Below are positions 45,640 to 56,919 of a DNA stretch of 64,000 nucleotides, one piece after another (position 1 is the first letter of the stretch; each line of letters starts with the position of its first letter). The stretch is from Phorcus lineatus. Taxonomy: Eukaryota; Mollusca; Gastropoda; Trochida; Trochidae. The notes beneath the pieces were generated by a model. That model was not told where the DNA came from. It made no database searches and saw only the letters and a program-made list of their open reading frames with translations. The DNA lies in contig OV121082.1 in NCBI GenBank assembly GCA_921293015.1, forward strand, positions 49,124,971 through 49,188,970, written 5' to 3'. Both the position numbers and the translations under genes were made by a program.

Positions 45640-45840
45640 TTTTTAAGAGGTATTTTAGAAGCTGGATTGATGAACAGGAAAAGTTTTTATGGCTGTCAAC
45701 TTCTTTATAGCACCAATTGCGACGTTTCGGTGTAGATACTAACACCGTAACACTTGCTGGATAACGGCGTTAGTTTCTACTAAACGTTGCAATTCGTGCA
45801 ATAAAGGAGTTGACTATCCATAAGAACTTGTTCTTCTTTA
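45640..45840. repeat. Foldback element with two inverted hammerhead-like hairpins
   Basis: Relative of the repeats at 2,505-2,700 and 2,965-3,100, arranged as head-to-head inverted halves: GCGACGTTTCGGTGTAGATA ... AACACCG and, after ~10 bases, AACGGCGTTAGTTTCTACTA then AACGTTGC. The minus reading gives a perfect CGGTGT/ACACCG stem followed by GAAACGTCGC. Confidence 0.6.
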
Positions 45841-46489
45841 ACGCAGTATCCTTACATTTCATAAAAATTCCTTAGCCTTGGTTGATGATTCCATTACGAA
45901 ATATATCAAGTCGCAAAAGGTGCAAACACCACAACTCGGTATGACATCAAGAAGGCAAACGACAGTCAATTAAGAAGAAAATATATACATATAACAGATA
46001 CATTCTGCACTTGTGTGGCAAAACTATACAAAGCAGGGTAAATCTTGGCATTACATCAGGAGGGCGGAGTCATAATATAATATAAATTTGCACCTATGTT
46101 GGAAAATTTAAAAAGCAATGGTTATGAAAATCTATTCCTCCAACCATTGTTTTACGTGTAGGAAAAGCATTTTCAATCATTGGTGCGATTTACCTGAAGC
46201 CAATATTGATAACTTTTTGCATGTGCATTCTTTTTTTGAGTCAGAATATATAACTCTCCAAAAACGAAGGGGATATAAAAAAACAATACAAAACTCCGGA
46301 AATGCATGCACTCCTGATTTTTAAGAGGTACCGTTGTGTATGTTAATTACATGACAATTTCTTAAATCAACTTAAAATGTTCATGTGAACTCCTTATCTG
46401 AGGACCCCATTTCATTCGCAAAGAGATGCAGTGTCAAAAGTGAAAATTTACGTTTGTCATTTTTATCCTAATAATGAGTATTGGCTCCA

Positions 46490-46790
46490 ACAGTCCTCAA
46501 ACATTCAGCAATTCGTCGTGACATGCCCCTAAGCACCTGTCAAATCACGAGTCTGCCCAACTCCTCTTGCAGCACCAAGGCCAATTCTTTCAAGGTTGTC
46601 GATTGACGTTCACGTCGAAAAATACGTCTCCAGATTTTGTCCAATAGGGAAAAGATCACGACTCATGGCTGGCCAATCCATACGAACAATTTTCACTGGA
46701 GGTAGTCATTGATGAAACGAGCGCGGTCGGCACGGGCGTTATCAACTTAAAAATATGAAACGTCGACCAGCTATTGGTAAAGTCAAAGTT
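46490..46790 (-). mobile_element. Tc1-like transposase C-terminal remnant
   Basis: Minus reading: DNARAHRARFINDYLQ (catalytic D), a decayed WP..SPDLNPIEH region, then RRERQSTTLKELALVLQEEL and RGMSRRIAECLRTVGANTHY, the standard Tc1/mariner C-terminus. Contains stops; the N-terminal part is absent, replaced upstream by a minisatellite. Confidence 0.72.
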
Positions 46791-46875
46791 TGGTACAAAA
46801 GAAGCAATCGTTGAAAACGAGACTTCATTTTTCATTGCATTTCTATATAAGGCCCTATTTACCTTGAACACTGGT

Positions 46876-47036
46876 TAAAATATATTCTGTAATATAGCGT
46901 AGCAGTATAAAATATATGCTGTAATATAGCGTAGCAGTATAAAATATATGCTGTAATAGAGCGTAGCAGTATAAAATATATGCTGTAATAGAGCGTAGCA
47001 GTATAAAATATACGCTGTAATATAGCGTAGCAGTAT
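46876..47036. repeat. 32-bp minisatellite, five units
   Basis: Five near-identical units of TATATGCTGTAATATAGCGT then AGCAGTATAAAA. Overlapping ORFs here are artefacts of the repeat. Confidence 0.9.
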
Positions 47037-47049
47037 ACTCTGAGGAATA

Positions 47050-48400
47050 CTTATGGCTAAACATGAAAGCCATAAAATTGTGTCATGTACAAACAGCATG
47101 GCATTTATTTCAGGACACTTGTCAACTTCAGTTCGGACAAGGTACAAGAATGTAAGAGCAAGTTATTTGCTCGGATATTTAGGGTTAAAAATTATTATTA
47201 CGGAATTATGGATTTCATATTGTTTATTTTTTTCAAGATGACTTTCGAATAGAATTTTTGATACTGAATAAACACAAAAGCACACTCAATTATTCATCTT
47301 TATACTTATCGGTGGAAAAAAAGTCGAATGCAACTCACCAAATGTAACTCCTTTTTGTGAATCAAATGTTTTTCCAACAAGAGTCATCAGGAGATGATAT
47401 CTCCAACCGGTCCACTTAATCATAACATGGGTTTTACCTATAAATACTTTTTATGAAAATTATATTAAAACCATTGAAGAGAATAAAGTAAATCTGAAAC
47501 TGTCAACTTAAAACTTTGAGAGCCCGTCTCTTTACCATTTCCATTGAAATTGGTTTTTAACATATTTCAACAGCCTTCATTTTGTTTGTACACCACTTGC
47601 TAAGTTTTAGTAAGGTGCAATTTAAAAAATTTAAAGAACCCATCACTTTACAGAATCAAAATCGAACTCTTGTCCGTGTTATGAATTATATGATAACAGC
47701 ATAAGGCATCATTTCAGTAGGAAGGTTATACATATGCAAATTTGGAAATAGGTGGTTTAAAAAAAAATCAGTTGTACTCGTTAAAAAATTATTACAGCCC
47801 AATAAATGGACAGACGGAGAGGGCAACGCCTTCAAAAAGATAAGTTATTCAGTACTTACAAGCTAATATATCAATGTTTGTACCGTATAATCTTGGGATA
47901 ATCGCACTCTGCAAAGCGCAGAATCATATCATAATCATCGACCATAAAAGGTTATAAAGCTTAAACTAGCTGTACGCAAACAAGTTAACAACCGCATGCT
48001 TCAGATCGACTACAACAATTGTATGGAATGCTGTTGATGGTTACTATTCATAATAAGCAGTTGTTTGTGTATTCATGACACTTTGATATGGTGTATCATT
48101 GAATTACAGTGATGAATACTTATGATTCAGGAACACATCAGAATTAGGACAACATCGCGAATCCTGTACTGACTGATGTGAACGGAGGACATTTCCGGCC
48201 ACAGGTCACAGGGGCATCAGCTGCAAGTTGAGATATTGAAAGAGCCATCTAGCGCAGTTTATTTTTACAAAATCAGCGAATTCTAGATCTTATTTTAATG
48301 AAATTGATTAAATTATAAGAAAATATCAACAAACTATAACACAAGTGGGTGCACTTTTAATAATTCACCAATATTTAAAATTCTATCATCATCTTATCCT
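47050..48400. other. No recognisable features
   Basis: AT-rich with only short frames; nothing supported. Confidence 0.4.
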
Positions 48401-48407
48401 TAAAATC

Positions 48408-48525
48408 ATTGTCTCATTTTTGCAAGGCAAATTGTAATGCATGCCGGACAAATAGTTCACCACTCACAGAAATCTTTCCCCTGTCGTTTGCAACAATTTT
48501 CAGAACTCTTCAGGCATTCTAGCCC
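48408..48525 (-). repeat. Inverted copy of window positions 1-118
   Basis: Near-identical to the reverse complement of 1-118 (shared CTTTCCCCTGTCGTTTGCAA and TCTCATTTTTGCAAGGCAAA). A more diverged direct copy of part of it lies at 48,870-48,985. Since position 1 is the window edge, the real extent may be longer. Confidence 0.75.
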
Positions 48526-48989
48526 TTAATAATTAAGTTCAAACTACCCTACCCTACCCTTATATTACGTGTTTTGCGAGCGTTAGTTCTTACCACGTCA
48601 TTTCGCTAAGGCCATGATGAAAAACACATACAATTTCCCAGCTGAATATCTTATTTAAATAGCTAATAGCTTACCGTTTTTCAAATACTGAAATATCCAA
48701 AAGGTGGTAAACTCAATGAAGAATGCGTCTGTCATAAGTATCGGCGCTACAATTACTAGATTTCCGGTGTTTCGCACTCGCGATGGGATTGCACTTGATT
48801 CGGTACCTCATCAGTCTGAAACGGCTTACGCCAATAAGCTACTTCATCCAAAATTGTAAAACGGGCATAAAAATGAAAATCTTTGCAAACGCGACAGGAA
48901 ATATTTGTCTTAGTGATCAGATTTTGTTCGGGAAGAATAATTAGTTCAGTTTAGTTGCCTTCCAAAAATGAGACTATGACTTTAATATG

Positions 48990-51900
48990 CCCTTTAAAGT
49001 AGGCAATAGCACATCGATAAGACTACAGTTGTCAAGCAATTACAAAAAACATCTTGAAAGAAATGAAACTACATTTGCAAATATTCATTTTGCAACGTTA
49101 TGTCTTGAAGGATTGCAAATGAAAGATTAATGTAAGATTGGCACTTATATACCCCAATTTATGAAGATTCGAGTAGAGTTTGTGTTTGTTTTCGCTCCTC
49201 TCTAAAAAAAATTATTTTGATATCTTACTAGGTTCTATTTTCGCTTTACAAATATATCTCTAAACTGTGTTTTAACCTGGGATTGTTCACCATAAGTGGT
49301 ACTGGAATGTTTGAATTAGCATTAACATTAGGTCCAAAAATAATGGTTTACAAAAAAGGTATCTACAGCAATCAAAAGTGATGATCGTGGTCTAAAGGTT
49401 GGTAAAAAGAAATATTCAAAGTAAAAATGTGTTAAAATCGTTAGTGTTATCACATTCGATTTTAGGCTATGAAGTCATGCATACACTTAGACAAGGAAAA
49501 GTTCCTTTGGGTTTTCAGATACTTTATGATATTTTACTTGACTCACATTTTTTAAAACTAGCTAGCTATGATAACTTGGTACTGCTCACGCTCCACTGAT
49601 TGCAGAATGGATATTTAATATAGAATATATGAATAGAATATTTCAATAAGGATGAAAACATTTACGATTTCTATCTCAATTTGACGAAACTCTTTATAAT
49701 ATGTTCTGGGAATGAACCCAGCGAATGTGCTTGTAGATATAATATATATATATAAATATGTATACCATATCTAATTATGATATACCATATACACTACAAA
49801 AATGGTGTACCATAAATATCACATATACGAGTATATTATACATATTTCATGTAAAATGTTTAATTAACAAATATAAACATTGACATTAATTTTAAAAAAG
49901 CAGGTATATTTCCTTAAAAAATTAGTCAATTTTTACAAGATATGAACAATCACTGAAACGATTTTCTATGTGAACAATGCAATTATTTTGAGTTTGTATG
50001 TATAAGGAACTACCTTAGGAAAATAGAGGAAATAGCAAACAACACTGATTGTAACTTAAATGCACTAATGCACATATTTTAGCGCTCAACGTGGCTATTT
50101 TATTGAAGCAATTAGATACTTATCATTTTTTACAATTATCCTGCAATCATTATGAAAAGGTTAGACGACAAAGGAATGTAATTTAAGGATTGTAATTTTT
50201 TGTACATACATGTAGTATAAGCATTTCGTTTGTATTATCCGGTTGCCGTTTATCCAGTTTAAAGACATATTCACGAAACAATACGCCCCATTGCAGGGCC
50301 ATTGCCGATGCAGTGCACAATTTAAAAAGTGCTAAAATGAATAATTATGGAAACCAATATTGCACAAGAAAAGCAATTTTTCCAATCATGATAGATGCCT
50401 AAACGTTTTTATTCCTCAAAGCAAGCTATTGCTTTTAATTCTTTGGAAGAATTTTATCTTATTCGAGCACAGGCCACTTTTAAATGAATTGAAAATGCCT
50501 TTCAAAAGCACTTACTTAAAATAAAATAACTTAAGATATACGTTTACCACTAACATGCCTTCGTTTCCCTTTGCTAATAATGAAACGAGATAAAGAAATT
50601 AGCAAGTGGCAAGTTTCCCTTGAGGCGAAAAACATTTTTTTCTGAAAACTTAAAATTCCAATGCCAATCGATTTCACCGATGATTCTCATTTTCATAAAA
50701 TTCCAGGTCGTGAGGACATCCGGGTTAAAATCCAACAGCACAAGATTTACATAAGTTACAATGTCCGCCAGCGGTAAAATCATTTATCTTTACGAACATT
50801 CTTATTCATTTTTACAGACGAATGGAAACGCTCACTATGTTAACGGATTTTCAGTTCAATACAGAATGATTCGGGGATTTCTCGGTGTTTGTCGTTGGGC
50901 ATGTAACTTTATGCATTTGTTCTACTTGTTATTTCCCTGAGAAAATGAAACCAGTGTTTCGAGAACTTTTTACAAGAATAGTAGGACATAAGAGTTACCA
51001 GGGAAGCATATGTGATCTATTTTGACATACAGTTTTAACCAATAGGTAACCGACATTGCAAGTTGATATGATCTGTTTCATGATTGTTGAATCATCATAG
51101 TTTTATTAAATTTGCTATGAAAATGGCATTGTTAAAACATAATTATGCCTATAGATTTGGTACAGGTTGGCAACAAGCTAAAGCAATGTCGGATCAATAC
51201 ATCAGCAATAACAGTACAAAGAGCTGCAGGCCGCAAATTAGTAAACACCAGAAGTACAAGTCTCAGGAATCTTACAACAGAAATTTTAATGGATGAGGCA
51301 GTTGATCCTTTTAAAATACAAGCTTCAAACATCATTTGGGACTCGTGTTCGCCCAGTTGAGTTTACCTTTTCTTCTGGTTTACTCTTAAAACTCCCGAGT
51401 TTTCTTACCTCCAATAACAAGAATGAGTTATTATGCGTACGCTATTTCACAATCTCCATGAACCTGCTCATCATGTTCTCAGCCATTAAGATTGGCCCGA
51501 TCTTCGACATAAAGATTGAATCGATTTTCAACATGAAATTGTCCAGGTTCCCGGCTGGTTACTCTCATTCAAATTGTCCTGATCTTGTTGGCTTCTTCCC
51601 AGTCAAGTTGTTCCTTCACATCGTCTCTACCCACAACTATGTTCTTCACACGTTCTTCTTTAATAATAAAGAATCTCCCCTTGGAGTCCTACTGGAGACT
51701 CCGTTCCTTGAACTCCGACTCCAAGGAATAGTGAGTAGTGGGTAGTAAGCTTCCTTTGGCGACGACCAACTGCTATATCCGCTTTCTGGGCGGTTTTCTT
51801 GCTCAAATATCTGAAAGTGATAAATATTTTGATTTACTTTGTAATTTACAATAAAGCAGTTCATTGTCCATGCTGTACGCATGTTTTGGGTTTCTAGAGA

Positions 51901-53029
51901 AAAACTTTATAAATCTCGCTTCCAGAGACATTTGATAACATTTAATGACATTGTTGTACCTCTTCCAAAATCAATTCTTAATATATTTTATCCTTAGTTG
52001 AAAGTAAAATTTTAATATTGCCGATTTCTTAGTTCACACGGATTCAATGCAACATTGCATTAATTACATCCGGTTTTTCATAGTTAACTAAATAACCTGA
52101 CTATATTAATATTTCCCAAATAACTTGTGATAGATAACCTGAATGCAAAATCGAGATGCTTAAAGATTTATATTTACGATTTAACAACACTGGATTGCAA
52201 CAACTGATGCTGATGTGATAATACTTATATCGGCATTAATTATCCTAATTCAAAGTATATGATCAGAATTTGATTTCTGATAGTTTTAATCATCAGATAT
52301 TGACATCGATATTTTTGCAATTTCTGCAAATCATTTATATTTCCGGTCTGTTTTAAGACGATGCGGTATTTCACGGTTAGAGGAGAAAGTCTGGAAATGT
52401 AGCTGATCTTTTTCTTCAGCATTCAATATATTTTTTCTGTTACATGTATATCGATTATTGTATTACAATTTTGATTGATAATGACAGTGATTATTTCAAT
52501 TTCGTGAATAACATTAATGTACTGCTATACGTACTCAAACTTCGTACATGTACTTTCTAACCAATTGAACCATAGTGATAAGAGTGAGATGGCTGAAATT
52601 CTCGCTGATTTATTAATTGTTAGTAAGTACTACATTTCAATAATCTTCTTCCAATTCTGTGCCCATAGTTTTGCTGTGTGAAGAGGTTGAAACGAAAATA
52701 ATTTTTCTCGAATCAAAGAGCTATAAAGACGTGGACTTGTATTAAGAATGGCAAATCTAGAGTCGTACAGTATGTGAATCATTCTCACATTATAACCCCA
52801 AAAGAAATAATGAATAAAGCAAAGGGGCAATGGCAAATCTTAAAAAATGTTAAAAATTCCCTAAATGGATGTTGGTTTATGCCAAACGCCTTGTCTTCAG
52901 AGGGTCAGAAATTTCGTATCTCAATCCAATTATGAGAAGTCCAAGAGAAAGCGTCAAGCAAAAACTGCTGACGGCCATTTTAGTGTGAACAAATTTCATT
53001 CACTTGAAAAAGGGAAATGGATTCGAGTA
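48990..53029. other. No identifiable gene
   Basis: Short frames only (for example 49,399-49,599 plus, 51,145-51,360 plus, 51,293-51,745 plus), none with a domain I recognise. 51,250-51,900 is less AT-rich than its surroundings. A terminus-like CACTACAAAAATGGTGT occurs at 49,794. Confidence 0.35.
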
Positions 53030-53675
53030 GCTTAACCAAACACGTTACATTCGTTCAAGAACTGCTGCTTTTAATTGATAAAAATTGCCTTGCAATTGAT
53101 AACGGTTCTCTTTTATCATGGTTTGAGAGTTATCTGACAAATCGAAAACAATTCACAGTCATCAAAGGATATAAGTCAAATGTCAATTGAATCAGGCGTC
53201 CCTCAGGGATCAGCGTGAGGGCCAGTACTTTTTCGGGTTTACATCAATAACATTGTGGAAGATATTCAGTGTAATATCAAATTATTTGCCGACGATGACC
53301 CTGTTTTATCTTCAAATATGATTAATGATGACCTCGAATTATTAGCAAAATGGGCAAAACTGTTTTTTTTAGAAAGAAAGCTGTCACAGTAATGCCTGAC
53401 CTTGTAATGAACAATACGCCAGTAAGATCTGTTGAGTCTCATGAACACCTTGGTTTGACTTTGCAAAATGATTGCCAGTGGAATAAGCATATTGATAATA
53501 TAATTTGACTTTGATTTTGCAAAATGATTGCCAGTGGAATAAGCATATTGATAATATAATTTCCAAAGTGAGTCCTATGATAAATTGCTTGAGAAGCTTA
53601 AAATATCGTCTAAAAAGAAAAATCTTTCAAACATTCTATAATTCATTTGTTCTTCCAATCATGGTTATTTTGTAG
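53030..53675 (+). mobile_element. LINE (jockey/CR1-type) RT remnant
   Basis: Broken frames encode LLSWFESYLTNRKQFTVIKG, SGVPQGSA, the RT active site as LFADDDPVLSS (53,283-53,315), HEHLGLTLQNDCQWNKHIDN and FYNSFVLPIM in ORF2 order. Many shifts; a 44-bp segment is tandemly duplicated at 53,463-53,506 and 53,519-53,562. Confidence 0.75.
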
Positions 53676-54007
53676 TGTGAAAACACAAGTATATTAAATT
53701 GTTCAGTTGCCATTAACATATGATACTTGAAATGTGTACACTACTGTATTTTTACCATAGATCTTGTTTATCTATGACTATCCTTATCACCTACCTAAAG
53801 ATTGTTACCATTGTGCAATTTGGCATTTCAATTCACTCTGCTATAAATATCTGTACCACACTCATAACTTTAAGTATGTGAAATGCTGTTACTTAAGTAC
53901 TTTACTATATATATGAAAAAAGTTAACAATCTTGAAATTGATCTTCAGCTCCCAGGTATTATAAATTGAAAAATATGAAGTCAGAAGTAAAAACACTTCA
54001 TTTAAAA

Positions 54008-54043
54008 GGCTAGCGCTTTCAGCTCAACGAGCCTCTTCAGGCC
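54008..54043 (-). ncRNA. Hammerhead-ribozyme-like motif at the 3' end of Penelope element 2
   Basis: Minus reading in order: GGC (stem I), CUGAAGA core (N7 = A), stem II GGCUC-GUU-GAGCU (5 bp including one G-U), GAAA, palindromic stem III AGCGCU sharing the last A, cleavage-site A, and GCC closing stem I. Conserved catalytic positions C3, G5, A6, G8, A9, G12, A13 and A14 are all present. Very short stem III is typical of Penelope-like hammerheads, which may act as dimers. Activity is unproven. Confidence 0.6.
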
Positions 54044-54156
54044 ATAGATACAACGGATAATGCGTTGCCAAGCAACGTCATCGTGTACAACATGATGTCA
54101 TTACATTAATACGTCACAATATAGGTTACAATAGGATATACATGTACAGCAAAACA

Positions 54157-54690
54157 TTAAGTTCTAGAATTTAACCTTGGTGAAAACATCTTGATAAATC
54201 TGCTTTCTTTTGTTTCTAAAAGTTTATTGTTATCAAAATTTAATGTATACATTGGGAAAACTGAAAAATGCCCGTTTCCACACTCAACTAAATGTTTACT
54301 CAATGGAATTGTACGTTTTTTTTGATGATTCATCTTAGATCTATGTAAATTCATGCGTAATTTTAACTTCATTTAAGTTTTTCCAATGTATTTTTCATTG
54401 CACCCAGAGCATGTGATGACATAAACAACATTTTTACTGTTACTATTAAGATTTTGTCTAACAGAAAACACTTTACTTTCATTCATATGTACAGCAGAGA
54501 CTATTATGATATCTTTACATGTAAGACAGTGTGAATCACCGCATTTAGATACAGTTGGTTCTAACTCACTTGAATCAAACTTGGATGAAGTTAATAACTT
54601 ACGAAGATCTTTAGGTTGTTTAAGACTGTTCACAATTTTTTATTTTCACAAAAACTTTTTCCATTTCTTTACTTTGATGTAAAATAGTTA
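54157..54690 (-). pseudogene. Penelope element 2, GIY-YIG endonuclease part
   Basis: 54,373-54,633 encodes SLKQPKDLRKLLTSSKF, the zinc cluster CGDSHCLTCKD, and KNVVYVITCSGCNEKYIGKT, the GIY-YIG start in Penelope form. After a stop, 54,157-54,372 encodes NLHRSKMNHQ, LSKHLVEC and FIKMFSPRLNSRT. The domain is complete in order but broken by the stop/shift near 54,373. Confidence 0.82.
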
Positions 54691-54697
54691 AGTTTTT

Positions 54698-55927
54698 AGC
54701 TCATCAGGTCTGAAAGACCCGATAGGCTTATGGCATGGCAAGGCGTCCGGCGTCCGTCCGTCCGTCCGTCCGTCCGTCCGTCCATCCGTAAACTTTTCAC
54801 TTTTTCGACTTCTTCTCCAGAACCAATGACTCTAGAGAGCTGAAATTTTATGTGCATACACCTTGGCAAATGGGGATTCTAAATTGTAGATTTTGTGACC
54901 CCATGACCCCAAATGGGGTCACAAGGGTCAAAACCTTAAAAATCTATTTTAATCTTCTTCTCCAGTTCCAAAAGGTCCAGAGAGCTGAAAAGTTGTGTGT
55001 AGACTCCTTGGCCAATGGGGATTCTAAATTGTAGATTTTGTGACCCCATGACCCCAAATGAGGTCAGAGGGGTCAAAACATGAAAAACCTATTTTCATCT
55101 TCTTCTCCAGTTCCAAAAGGTCCAGAGAGCTGAATAGTTGTGTGTAGACTCCTTGGGCACTGGAGATTCTAAATTGTAGGTTTGGTGACCCCATGACCCC
55201 AAATGGGGTCACAGGGGTCAAAACCTGAAAAACCTAATTTCGTCTTCTTCTCCAGTTCCAAAAGGTCTAGAGAGCTGAAAAGGTGTGTGTAGACTTCTTG
55301 GCCAAGGGGGATTCTAAATTGTAGGTTTGGTGACCCCATGACCCCAAATGGGGTCACAGGGGTCAAAACCTAAAAAATCTAATTTAATCTTTTTCCCTTG
55401 TTCCAAAAGGTCTATAGAGCTGAAAAGGTGTGTGTAGACTACTTGGCCAACGGGGATTCTAAATTGTAGGTTTGGTGACCCCATGACGTCAAATGGGGTC
55501 ACAGGGGTCAAAACCTAAAAAACCTAATTTCATCTTTTTCCCTAGTTCCAAAAGGTCTAGAGAGCTGAAAAATTGTGTGAAGACTCCTTGGACACTGGGG
55601 ATTCTAAATTGTAGGTTTGGTGACCCCATGACCCCAAATGGGGTCACAGGGGTCAAAACCTTAAAATCCTACTTTCATCTTCTTCTCCAGTTCCAAAAGG
55701 CCTTGATAGCTTAAGAGTTGTGAGTAGACTCCTTGGACAATGGGGATTCTGAATTGTAGGTTCGGTTCCTCTTGACCACAAATGGGCAATGGGCCTTTTT
55801 TATTTGATTGTGAATAACTCGGACGTTGGGACAGGCTATCTTTCCTACACTGCCCATGACCCCATGGTCTAAACCACAACACCTTTTTCAATCAAAAGTC
55901 TGATGAGCTACAGAGCCCATGGCTCTA
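54698..55927. mobile_element. Element F: insertion built of seven 145-bp tandem units
   Basis: Starts TAGCTCATCAGGTCTGAAAG, then a (CCGT)n run at 54,757-54,786, then seven units at an exact 145-bp spacing (unit marker near 54,820, 54,965, 55,110, 55,255, 55,400, 55,545, 55,690; each contains GACCCCATGACCCCAAATGG), and ends TGATGAGCTACAGAGCCCAT. AGCTCATCA is inverted at the two ends. It splits the Penelope coding region between IIDKN and the next residues. No protein is encoded; ORFs here are repeat artefacts. Similar AGCTCATC-bounded elements are common in mollusc-grade genomes, from memory. Confidence 0.75.
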
Positions 55928-56238
55928 TTTTTGTCAATTATTACAGCAGCGTTCTGATGGTTAGGGTTAAAGGTGGAAACCAACGGGACAATGTTTTTAT
56001 CACACTCTTTATTAGATTTAGGATCTCTGAGGCGACTTTGATCTAACACAGCGGCTTTCTGTACACTGTCTTGTACTAGACTTTCAGGATAGTTTTGTAT
56101 CAACAAACATTCCTTGAGTTCTTTTAAACGTTCCCTCTTTTGTGTGTCATCTGTTACAATAGCACAGATTCTTCTGGCGAGACAGTACGGGATGTTACGC
56201 TTAGTATGACTTGGATGACATGATTGAAAGTCCAGATA

Positions 56239-56919
56239 TTAATGTGTATCTGTATGTTTATAGTACAAACCCGTCTCTAACCGACCGTCCTCTTTTACAA
56301 CCACGGTAACGTCCAGAAAATTCAAATTAGAGTCACTTGTGTCCGTAGTGAATTTCAAAGATGGACTTAAAGAGTTCAGGATACAATGCAACTCACACAG
56401 TTCCTCTTTTGTTCCCTTAAATGGTATGAAACAGTCATCCAAGAATCTTTTCCAATGCTGTTCAACATGCTCCTGCATATTCTGTCCGAGTGATTGTCCA
56501 ACTTTCTCATAAAGGAAAGTTTCAAGGTATCCCAAAACCAGGGTTGTATATGCGGGAGCAACTTTACTTCCCATAGCGACGCCTTTAATTTGTGTATAGA
56601 ATGCACTATTAAAATAAAATACATTATTGGATATAACAAGATCAAGAGCATCTAGAATAAATCTGTCTGAAAACCTGTCGGCTAAGTCACATCTGCATTT
56701 GTTTAACCAATATTGTATAGCTTCTAGACCCAATTGTTTATCAATGTTATTATACATGTTAACAATATCAAAACTAACTAAACTTGTACCTGGCGCAACA
56801 TGTTTCGGTAGTTTACAAACGAAATCCAAACCATCTCTTGGATAACTTTTAACATGTCTACACAGAGGCTTCAGAATGATATCAATGAAATTACTTAAGC
56901 GTTGTGTGGAACTCTCCAA
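56239..56919 (-). pseudogene. Penelope element 2, reverse transcriptase core
   Basis: An open stretch of 226 codons with RT motif A SFDIVNMYNNID, motif B GVAMGSKVAPAYTTLV, and catalytic motif C as HWKRFLDDCFIPF (FLDD), followed by LNFLDVTVVV. These are the Penelope/telomerase-like RT hallmarks. Flanking coding sequence on both sides is shifted or stopped. Confidence 0.85.

Noticed and set aside
46855..47147. Repetitive tyrosine/leucine-rich ORFs
   Set aside because: Artefact of the 32-bp minisatellite read in three frames.
51293..51745. 150-codon plus ORF as a gene
   Set aside because: No domain, no start or splice support; overlapping frames of similar length on the other strand.
55024..55511. 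Series of near-identical 65-codon minus ORFs
   Set aside because: Generated by the 145-bp tandem unit; 145 is not a multiple of three and no conserved protein is implied.
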